Assembly: GCA_937873665.1 (NCBI GenBank)
Contig: CALMYW010000093.1
Coordinates: 1-11,684 of the forward strand
DNA length: 11,684 nucleotides
Source: an uncultured Sphingorhabdus sp.
Lineage (GTDB): Bacteria > Pseudomonadota > Alphaproteobacteria > Sphingomonadales > Sphingomonadaceae
Reading direction: 5' to 3'
Position 1 is the stretch's first letter; each line of letters opens with the position of its first letter. Position numbers and translations under genes: made by a program. This document shows, piece by piece, positions 1 through 5,134 of this stretch. The notes under the pieces are model-generated. The model was given only the letters and a program-made list of their open reading frames with translations, was not told the origin of the DNA and ran no database searches.

Positions 1-54
1 AATACCGGCCTGTCACGCCGGGGGTCGCGGGTTCGAGTCCCGTCCACTCCGCCA
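1..54 (+). tRNA. tRNA-Asp (GTC), 3' part; 5' end outside the window
   Basis: The anticodon stem CCGGC/GCCGG (5-9 and 17-21) encloses the loop CTGTCAC with anticodon GTC at 12-14. It is followed by a T-arm with the TTCGAGT loop, the 3' acceptor strand CCACTCC (44-50), discriminator G51 and an encoded CCA (52-54). The D-arm and 5' acceptor strand lie upstream of the window. The tRNA is preserved because the element supplies an identical 3' end on integration. Confidence 0.95.
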
Positions 55-59
55 ATCGA
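40..59 (+). repeat. attL core (20-bp direct repeat, copy 1)
   Basis: The sequence ccgtccactccgccaatcga is identical to 11630-11649. It starts in the 3' strand of the T-stem of tRNA-Asp and runs 5 bases past the CCA. Integration at a tRNA 3' end is the common habit of tyrosine integrases of the kind encoded at 5135-6403. Identity is lost at position 60 (c against t at 11650) and upstream of position 40. Confidence 0.9.
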
Positions 60-64
60 CAAAG

Positions 65-92
65 AAAAACGGGCCTTCGCGGCCCGTTTTTT
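65..92 (+). terminator. Rho-independent terminator after tRNA-Asp, probably bidirectional
   Basis: The stem CGGGCC (70-75) and GGCCCG (81-86) has loop ttcgc, with an A-run on the left and a T-run (87-92) on the right. It can end the tRNA transcript rightward and, because of the A-run, leftward transcripts arriving from the protease gene. It lies inside the element, so the element brings its own terminator for the interrupted tRNA; the presumed original one is at 11653-11680. Confidence 0.85.
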
Positions 93-98
93 CTTTCT

Positions 99-118
99 AC
101 CCATCACTTTACCCATCG
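99..118 (+). repeat. Putative integrase arm-type site pair (left end)
   Basis: The heptamer acccatc occurs at 99-105 and again at 111-117, a 12-bp period, as ACCCATCA-cttt-ACCCATCG. The same arrangement, with a different 4-bp spacer, occurs at 11490-11509 in the same orientation. The pair begins 40 bp from the core repeat. Paired direct repeats beside the core are typical of arm-type sites bound by the N-terminal domain of tyrosine integrases; the binding itself is inferred. I see no gene in the rest of 119-348. Confidence 0.65.
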
Positions 119-348
119 GCGAGCATGGGATGTTGTGGGGCTCCGTGACTCGAACACAACGCTGGGCCAAGGTCGCATGAGCGTGTCCTTTAGGCTAGAG
201 CGAAGTTCATTGGCTGCTCAAGGCACATTTGAGCCGTTCAGCCTAGGTCGATGAATGGCTGCTTCCAATACAAGCGGCGTTCCGGCGCGCCGCCGTAAAA
301 AGTCAGTCTGCACAAGCCGCCTGACGTCAACTAAAGTCCCAGGTTAGC

Positions 349-1305
349 TCAGACGCTCGGCGCTGCAGAGTCCGGGGATGATACTCCGTAGAACTCCGGT
401 GGAAAGGGGTTTACTCCTCGCTGTCGCTCGACAACTAGAAGATCGACAAGCGAGGCCATGAACATGCGCCCAAGCGATAGCTTCTCGAGGTCACGACTGC
501 CAGTAGATCCTGCATAGACACCGACGAAGCTGAGAACGGGACCCTCCTCCGCTTGGGATAGGGCCAACCCAACTAACGCTTCGAGTGCTTCCCCGTCACC
601 ACCGGCTCTGAAGTTTTCAACGGCTTTTGCAGCCTCACGCGATACTTTCACGCCGCGCGAGACACGATAGACCGGCGAACCCGACATGCCAGGGACGCCT
701 GCAGTGTCAATCAGAACCTGCGGTACTCCCATAGCCAGATATCCTGGCTCAGAAGCCACGCGCGCGCCTTTCCAAATTGGATATGGTGTCTCGCGACTGT
801 GCTGAAATGCCATTCCAATTATGGTTAGGTCGAGGCCGGGCACAAACGATCCGGTGTCTCTATCTGCGAAGTCCTGAACGCACGGACACTTCACGTCATC
901 TGGTAGTTGTATTGGAAGAGCCGCCAAGTCGACACCCGAATCGCGGCGGTACTCATACCAGGAAGGCGTGCCGTCCTGCTCGTAAAGAGGCAATGTTAGA
1001 TGGCGAAGGAATTGACCATCTTTCCTTGACTGATACGCCACGCCGATGCTGGTCGGACTTGCCATTGCGTTTCCAATCAGCATAGCGGGGTTGTCTGGTC
1101 GGCGGCCGGTGACAACATGCCAAATCGTCACCAGCCAAACGGTACCCGAGGTATCTCGAAAGTGGAAGCCGGTGCCACGGCCGGAAACCTTGTCCTGCCC
1201 GTCGTAGGTGCGGACATACTTGCAGATTTCCACACTACATAGAGACGCAGGTTGGGGTGGTTGAATTTTGACTGGGGTCACCCCAGGGCGTTGAATGGTG
1301 GTCAT
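349..1305 (-). CDS. Trypsin-like serine protease (chymotrypsin fold), cytoplasmic
   Basis: A 318-aa protein with a trypsin-like peptidase pattern. GTGFHF around residues 45-49 leads to WLVTIWHVVTG with the likely catalytic His63; GVDLAAL gives the likely Asp126; and GVPGMSGSP gives the likely nucleophile Ser208 with its oxyanion-hole glycine. All three triad residues are therefore present. There is no signal peptide or membrane segment, so it probably acts in the cytoplasm, unlike Deg/HtrA-type periplasmic proteases, and no PDZ domain is seen. The C-terminal 100 residues are unassigned. It is the last leftward gene before the tRNA and lies 254 bp from its upstream neighbour, so it probably has its own promoter. 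The start has only a weak ribosome site and follows a perfect 8-bp inverted repeat. Similar stand-alone proteases occur in bacterial defence loci as effectors, but the target here is unknown. Confidence 0.85.
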   Translation of the reverse strand: MTTIQRPGVTPVKIQPPQPASLCSVEICKYVRTYDGQDKVSGRGTGFHFRDTSGTVWLVTIWHVVTGRRPDNPAMLIGNAMASPTSIGVAYQSRKDGQFLRHLTLPLYEQDGTPSWYEYRRDSGVDLAALPIQLPDDVKCPCVQDFADRDTGSFVPGLDLTIIGMAFQHSRETPYPIWKGARVASEPGYLAMGVPQVLIDTAGVPGMSGSPVYRVSRGVKVSREAAKAVENFRAGGDGEALEALVGLALSQAEEGPVLSFVGVYAGSTGSRDLEKLSLGRMFMASLVDLLVVERQRGVNPFPPEFYGVSSPDSAAPSV

Positions 1306-1311
1306 AGCTGA

Positions 1312-1338
1312 ACTCTAGCGGGCGCATGAGGCTAGAGT
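1312..1338 (-). promoter_or_regulatory. Perfect 8-bp inverted repeat before the protease start (hairpin or operator)
   Basis: ACTCTAGC (1312-1319) and GCTAGAGT (1331-1338) are perfectly complementary around an 11-nt spacer. The repeat ends six bases upstream of the protease ATG (1303-1305). In the leftward mRNA it would form a hairpin over the region where a ribosome-binding site should be; as DNA it could be a repressor operator. Which applies cannot be told from the sequence. Confidence 0.45.
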
Positions 1339-1559
1339 CACGGACGGCTCTTGCCGACTGACGTGGTGTACTCGATGTTCAAACTAGGTAACTTGCCGTG
1401 CGTGTGCAACAGTCAACCGACTGCTTCGTGTCGGAGAGCGTGAGCTTTGTCATCGGCAACGATGGGTTGCTACATGACCTCGGCGTTGGATCGCGGACGG
1501 TGGCCCACGCCAGTCCATCGAGCGCCCAGGACGATCCTGACGATATATGTCCTGTCGCG

Positions 1560-1829
1560 CTACCTAATCTCGGCCAGACATAGTTTCCGGCGATCCTCGG
1601 CCTTGATTGCATGGCAATACCCACGCTGCTGCTTGATCTTCGCCAGACACAGCTTGCGCCCGTCATGCTCTCGCACTGAGTAGCAGTACGAGTAGTTGTT
1701 CCTGGTCTCCGCAAGGCATTGGTGCCGAGCGTCCCAGTCTTTGATCGAGTGACACGCCGAGCCGTTCGCCACGGCATTTGGAGCCCAAATCAAGGTTAGA
1801 AGTAGCGCGGCAACAAGGGTTTTCTTCAT
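1560..1829 (-). CDS. Small secreted protein with Cys-containing tandem repeats
   Basis: An 89-aa protein of a type I cannot name. The first ~22 residues (MKKTLVAALLLTLIWAPNAVA) form a Sec signal peptide with an AVA-type cleavage site, so the product is probably periplasmic. The mature part is nearly all tandem repeat of about 23 residues following C-x2-[IV]-[KR]-x2-D-x-R-x2-C-L-A: two full copies and a shortened third, giving six cysteines that could pair within repeats. The start is fixed by a strong GGAGGTAA ribosome site; longer readings would run into the previous gene and lose the signal peptide. Its ATG overlaps the stop of the glycosylase-like gene (ATGA), so the two are translationally coupled. 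An immunity or inhibitor-like role is conceivable but unsupported. Confidence 0.75.
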   Translation of the reverse strand: MKKTLVAALLLTLIWAPNAVANGSACHSIKDWDARHQCLAETRNNYSYCYSVREHDGRKLCLAKIKQQRGYCHAIKAEDRRKLCLAEIR

Positions 1830-2620
1830 CGCGTTACCTCCTGCTCTACAGCACTCATCGCCAAGCAGAGGTCTTCCCACGCTTTCGCCTTGTCCTGCGG
1901 GTGACGGATCAGGTGTTCAGGTGGATACGTCACCACCGCTAAGGTGTTCTGAACCCGATGCGCCGTGCCGCGCAAACGACCTATGGGCTGATCCGTATGT
2001 AGAACACTCCGCACAGCAAGCCTGCCGACCAACAAGACGAGCTTCGGCTGCACCAGTTCTATCTGCCGCCGCAGGATAGCGCTGCACTGGTTGATCTCGC
2101 CTTGGACTGGGTTGCGATCACTCGGCGGGCGGCACTTAACCGCGTGCGTCACGAACACGCCTCGTTTGGCCCTTTTGTGGTCGGCGGCAGACGCGGGGAC
2201 TCCGGTCTTCGCGTTGGCTTCCAGTTCCGCGTTGCGGGTGAGCCCTACAGCCGCCAGCATGTTGTCCAGCAGGATGCCTCTATCCTCGACAAAAGGCTGC
2301 TGGTCACGCTCTTCCATTTGGTTGGGTGCATCGCCAATCACCATCCAGTCGGCATAACGGCTGCCAACGCCGAACACCGGCTGCTGCCGGTGGGCATGCA
2401 ACTCGCAGGCCTCGCACGTCTTAACTGCCGCCTGGAGGTCGTCCCAGCCCATAACGCCGAGATTCCTGCCTGCCGTGGGCGGAGGCGCAATCGATGGCTC
2501 AGCAACGGGTTCGGCTGCCGCAGGGGGGACGGAAGTAGCGCTGGGATGTTTGGGTAGCCATACGCGGATGCCCATTTCCGCCAGCATGGCTCGGCGCCGG
2601 TCATCAAGGTCAAGTGCCAT
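1826..2620 (-). CDS. Family-4-like uracil-DNA glycosylase-fold protein with psi-like N-terminus
   Basis: A 264-aa protein. Residues 60-255 match the [4Fe-4S] family-4 uracil-DNA glycosylase fold: all four expected cluster cysteines are present (C69 and C72 as CEAC, C163 in KCRPPSDRNP, C179), with motif QPFVEDRGILLD near 108-119 and LVGRLAVRSVL near 197-207. Two active-site motifs are altered. The usual GE[AG]PG is GDAPN (96-100) and the usual YHP is YPP (232-234), losing the motif His, so activity on uracil is uncertain. The first 24 residues (RRAMLAEMGIRVW) resemble the start of the E. coli DNA polymerase III psi subunit HolD (RRDWQLQQLGITQW, from memory), a segment that contacts the clamp loader. 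A Pro/Ala linker (25-50) follows. It lies 26 bp after a secreted-protein gene and overlaps the next gene by 4 bp. No clear ribosome site precedes the ATG. Confidence 0.85.
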   Translation of the reverse strand: MALDLDDRRRAMLAEMGIRVWLPKHPSATSVPPAAAEPVAEPSIAPPPTAGRNLGVMGWDDLQAAVKTCEACELHAHRQQPVFGVGSRYADWMVIGDAPNQMEERDQQPFVEDRGILLDNMLAAVGLTRNAELEANAKTGVPASAADHKRAKRGVFVTHAVKCRPPSDRNPVQGEINQCSAILRRQIELVQPKLVLLVGRLAVRSVLHTDQPIGRLRGTAHRVQNTLAVVTYPPEHLIRHPQDKAKAWEDLCLAMSAVEQEVTR

Positions 2621-2646
2621 AACGGATTGCTGCCGAAGCTAGAGGC

Positions 2647-2976
2647 TTATCGGCAATAGCTCCTGAAGCTCGCCTTCTCTTCGCCCATGGTGCAGATGCT
2701 GAGTCGCTTGCCGTTCTTCACCCAGTTGAACTGGCAGCCCGCCAGCCCCGTGCCCGAACACCATTGCATTTCGGGCCTACCCTGGCACCGGGTGTCGTCC
2801 TCCATGCATTCGTCGGAGTCCGGCAGGATCAGGGGCTTCCAGCCCTGCTGGAGCAGCTTGACCCGGATCGAACCATAGTCTTCGCCCCGCTTGAACTTTG
2901 GCGTCTGAGCCACCGCAGCAAAGCTCAGGGTGATACCAGCGATCAAAGTGATGATCGCTTTTGCTCTTGAATTCAT
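2647..2976 (-). CDS. Small secreted Cys-containing protein, unknown function
   Basis: A 109-aa protein with a clear N-terminal signal peptide (basic start, then ITLIAGITLSFAAVAQ, with cleavage probably after AVA). The mature part of about 86 residues contains RVKLLQQGWKPL, then cysteines in ECMEDDTRC, WCSGTGLAGCQFNW, ICTM and YCR, six in all, suggesting a small disulfide-stabilised periplasmic domain. I recognise the style of such hypothetical proteins in Proteobacteria but no named family. The ATG follows a good GGAAGG site. It is the first gene of a leftward group (this gene, the glycosylase-like gene, the Cys-repeat gene) that begins just after the long hairpin at 3015-3076. Confidence 0.7.
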   Translation of the reverse strand: MNSRAKAIITLIAGITLSFAAVAQTPKFKRGEDYGSIRVKLLQQGWKPLILPDSDECMEDDTRCQGRPEMQWCSGTGLAGCQFNWVKNGKRLSICTMGEEKASFRSYCR

Positions 2977-3014
2977 AGCTATTTCCTTCCGGTGAATTCA
3001 CCTGACGAAGCCTA

Positions 3015-3076
3015 CCCCGGTTCCCCCGCCCGCCCGGTCTTCTAAAAGAAAGACCGGGCAGGGCGGGGAACCGGGG
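3015..3076 (-). terminator. Very long inverted repeat (two ~27-bp arms), likely terminator or insulator
   Basis: Arms 3015-3041 and 3050-3076 are complementary over almost all of their 27 bases (one shifted C and one T/A difference) around a loop of about 8 nt. The repeat starts 8 bp past the stop of the DUF262 gene and ends about 40 bp before the next gene, so it separates two leftward gene groups. No T-run follows on the leftward strand, so it is not a textbook intrinsic terminator. It may block exonucleases, act as an attenuator, or be a small extragenic palindrome. Confidence 0.6.
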
Positions 3077-3084
3077 AAGGGGAT

Positions 3085-4017
3085 TCAGGGTTCATACGCT
3101 TGGGCCATAGGCAGCAAAATCTCATCCATGAATGCCTTCGGATTCGCGTCTGTCGGGTAGTACTTGTGCAGTTCCAGAGACCGCCTCCGAGGCGTTGTGC
3201 CGCAATGGTTCAACGCGATCTGATCGAACAGTTTTTCCATGTCAAATTTCCCCAGCTTGTCTTCGATGGCGTCCCACTGCTGGGCGTATTCTTTGCGCTC
3301 AGTCGCCGGAATGCCCCCAAGGACGTAGGACCTAAAGATGTTGATGTCACGGACAGCGGAGCCTCTGGTGTTAATGACGCTGGACGCCCGATAAGCGGAA
3401 TTTAGCGTGCACGTCTCAATGCTGACCACGCAGCATTGATCAAAGATGAAGTTGACCAGGCGGGCTAGGCGAGCCTCTTCCCATGTGGCCAAGGTATCCA
3501 TGAACAGTCGTGCAGTGGACTGCAGCCAGCGCACACTCTCAGACGGATTTCCACAGAGAGCCAGCAACCGAGCTATGCCATGTTCCTGCTGAACGTGCTC
3601 CTGAAAGAATCCACTGTCACCCTGCACGGTCAGTCGGTAAGAGGCCGGCGATAGCGGGGTGACACTGCGTCCAATTCGACCCGTGATGGCATCACGCACC
3701 TGCTCGCCTTGCACCAAAGTAAGTATTACCGCCAGAAGCAGTGTGAGCGCCACCAACCGGTGCTGACCATCAACCACCACCGCGTGCGGGTGCTCCGCAC
3801 TCTTGATCATCACCATGCAGCCAAGGAAGTAGGGCGCAGCTGCGTCGTCATCCGCTAGGGGCGTATCCTCGAATGCTCCAAGTAAGTCGTCCAAGAAGGC
3901 CCTAGCGAGACTTTCCGGCCATGCATAGGTGCGGTGATACTGCGGCACCGTCAGCACGTAGTCATCGCTGAACAGCTCAGCAACAGTTCGTGTGTTCGCG
4001 GTGAATGGGCGGGTCAT
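3085..4017 (-). CDS. DUF262 domain protein (GmrSD-like N-terminal domain only)
   Basis: A 310-aa protein. Residues 12-100 carry the DUF262 signature: VPQYHRTYAW (24-33), FLGCMVMI (65-71) and VVDGQHRLVALTLL (81-94), with DGQHR as the ParB/Srx-like nucleotide-handling motif. In most DUF262 proteins both motifs read QR (YQR, DGQQR); here both read HR. Known DUF262 proteins (GmrSD, SspE, BrxU) are modification-sensing defence enzymes that cut DNA through a C-terminal DUF1524 HNH domain. This protein stops short of that length and shows no HNH motif in its last 120 residues, so it may be a sensor needing a partner. Its ATG overlaps the stop of the 94-aa gene (ATGA) and its ribosome site lies within a small hairpin, suggesting strict coupling. 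The long hairpin at 3015-3076 follows. Confidence 0.88.
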   Translation of the reverse strand: MTRPFTANTRTVAELFSDDYVLTVPQYHRTYAWPESLARAFLDDLLGAFEDTPLADDDAAAPYFLGCMVMIKSAEHPHAVVVDGQHRLVALTLLLAVILTLVQGEQVRDAITGRIGRSVTPLSPASYRLTVQGDSGFFQEHVQQEHGIARLLALCGNPSESVRWLQSTARLFMDTLATWEEARLARLVNFIFDQCCVVSIETCTLNSAYRASSVINTRGSAVRDINIFRSYVLGGIPATERKEYAQQWDAIEDKLGKFDMEKLFDQIALNHCGTTPRRRSLELHKYYPTDANPKAFMDEILLPMAQAYEP

Positions 4018-4298
4018 AGGAGCTTCTCCTGAACGCTGAGGGGTGGGGCGCTGATGCTCGGCGCCCTCAAGACGGGATCGAAGAACAGGTAGTCGAATGC
4101 ATCGAGCCCAGCGACCACTTCGGAGAGTGGCGCCGCCGGCTCATGCATCGTCACGATCTCCACGCGCAATGCCTCGGGCGGCAGCAGTGACGTCATCGTC
4201 TTGATCCACTGCCGGTAACGCGGTATGAAACCGCGGTCGGCGTAGTGCAGGTAGACCACCCTAACGGTGGTGCTGTGATTAGTCGGTGTGGTGCTCAT
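4014..4298 (-). CDS. Small unknown protein coupled to DUF262 gene
   Basis: A 94-aa protein not recognised as a member of a known family. It has no signal peptide or membrane segment. Alternating strand- and helix-like stretches are visible (VRVVYLHY, then RQWIKTMTSLL, then VEIVTMHE, then a helix around SEVVAGLDAF, then DYLFFDP), which would fit a small alpha/beta fold. The start has a GGAG site 7 bases upstream and lies inside the end of the 49-aa membrane-protein gene; the stop overlaps the DUF262 start by 4 bp. Overlaps at both ends make co-translation with both neighbours likely and point to a joint function, possibly as partner or inhibitor of the DUF262 protein. That role is inference. 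Confidence 0.65.
   Translation of the reverse strand: MSTTPTNHSTTVRVVYLHYADRGFIPRYRQWIKTMTSLLPPEALRVEIVTMHEPAAPLSEVVAGLDAFDYLFFDPVLRAPSISAPPLSVQEKLL
4018..4030 (-). promoter_or_regulatory. Hairpin masking the ribosome site of the DUF262 gene
   Basis: On the leftward mRNA the sequence is AGGAG-AAG-CTCCT followed directly by the ATG. The Shine-Dalgarno AGGAG, 8 nt from the start, can pair with CTCCT, five perfect pairs with a 3-nt loop. It lies wholly within the last codons of the upstream 94-aa gene, so a ribosome finishing that gene would open it. This is a classic layout for translational coupling; the mechanism is inferred. Confidence 0.45.
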
Positions 4299-4428
4299 CG
4301 CGCGCTCCAGTGATGACGCGGTGCAGGCCCACGCAAACGAATACGAATGCCCAGATCAGCATCAATGCGCCGATCAGGCCCAAGAGGTTGTCGATCAGTA
4401 ATTCACCGATGCCAATGTCGTCGTCCAT
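4279..4428 (-). CDS. 49-aa single-span membrane miniprotein
   Basis: A short gene encoding a protein that starts MDDDIGIGELLIDN and has one hydrophobic span (LLGLIGALMLIWAFVFVCVG, about residues 15-34), followed by a basic segment LHRVITGAR and an acidic/His tail. The acidic N-terminus and basic flank after the span predict an N-out, C-in orientation. The ATG has an AGGAG site at good spacing. The gene overlaps the next one by 20 bp and follows the membrane/zinc-ribbon gene by 63 bp. Miniproteins with one span beside defence effectors are often membrane anchors or pore-forming effectors; here that is only a possibility suggested by context. Confidence 0.65.
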   Translation of the reverse strand: MDDDIGIGELLIDNLLGLIGALMLIWAFVFVCVGLHRVITGARDEHHTD

Positions 4429-4491
4429 GGCGAGGCTCCTTCAGGTGAGGTTTGATTTCTGATGAAGAATTTGCGGCGGCAAGACCGGCGG

Positions 4492-5115
4492 TCATGCAGC
4501 CTTTGGAATGTCTGACCCGCAGTGCTTACAGCGCGTGGCTGCGCGTTTGATCCGCTCTGCGCAGAACGGGCAGTCTGTGGTGTCAGATTCATCAATGACT
4601 GCCGTGCCCCACGCGTGGATGTACCCGGCGTTGACGAGGTTGTGACCCTTTTGCTCGTACCGGACATTGACGATGGCATTCGCGCCCAGAGCCATGGCCT
4701 GTTCCCGAAGGCGCTGATCGGCATCCTCTCTGCTGTATTTGCGCTCGACCGGCGTGCGTCGCGTCAACTTCACTGCGACCTCCCCCAGCGCGCGGTAGTC
4801 ACCGTCAGGCGGCGTGGAAAGAATGCGCACATCGCTGCTGTGCGCGCCAAAGGGGCTCCTGACCACGGCTTGCCCCTCCGTGATTTCCTTCCACCCCAGC
4901 TTGGTGTAATGGCTACGTATCACCCACTTGATGATCAGCGGGTACAGCAGCAACCAAGACAGCCCGGCACTGATCAGGGACAACACTGCCGCTATCACGG
5001 CGTGCAGCCAGATCTGCTTGTAAGCGAGGTAGAACGGACCGCCCACCAGTACCCATAGCCAGGTGGCTTCACCAAACTCTTCGATATGCCCGTTGGCTGG
5101 ATTCTGAAATCTCAT
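4492..5115 (-). CDS. Membrane protein with YbjQ-like region and C-terminal zinc ribbon
   Basis: A 207-aa protein. Residues 18-32 and 36-62 are hydrophobic (two likely membrane segments). A soluble part around 97-176 includes LGEVAVKL, EQAMALGANAIVNVRYE and WGTAVI, which resemble the YbjQ-type pentameric fold, and the C-terminus has a zinc ribbon, CPFC (182-185) and CKHC (196-199). The soluble part and ribbon probably face the cytoplasm. The ATG at 5115 was chosen because a GGGGAG site precedes it; a longer reading would start inside the integrase gene. It lies 19 bp after the integrase stop and is probably co-transcribed with it. The function is unknown; YbjQ-like proteins have no settled role. 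Confidence 0.78.
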   Translation of the reverse strand: MRFQNPANGHIEEFGEATWLWVLVGGPFYLAYKQIWLHAVIAAVLSLISAGLSWLLLYPLIIKWVIRSHYTKLGWKEITEGQAVVRSPFGAHSSDVRILSTPPDGDYRALGEVAVKLTRRTPVERKYSREDADQRLREQAMALGANAIVNVRYEQKGHNLVNAGYIHAWGTAVIDESDTTDCPFCAERIKRAATRCKHCGSDIPKAA

Positions 5116-5134
5116 GATTCGTCTCCCCGTGGGT

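Noticed and set aside
777..1085. Rightward open frame of 102 codons
   Set aside because: Lies opposite the serine protease gene, which has a full catalytic triad; it has no protein features of its own.
1379..1777. Leftward open frame of 132 codons
   Set aside because: Overlaps the signal-peptide/Cys-repeat gene in another frame, has no ribosome site and reads as low-complexity Ser/Arg/Thr.
2102..2557. Rightward open frame of 151 codons
   Set aside because: Antisense shadow of the glycosylase-like gene, whose Fe-S cysteines and motifs settle the coding strand.
4522..5058. Rightward open frame of 178 codons
   Set aside because: Antisense of the membrane/zinc-ribbon gene; His/Arg/Pro-rich as expected for a shadow in GC-rich DNA.
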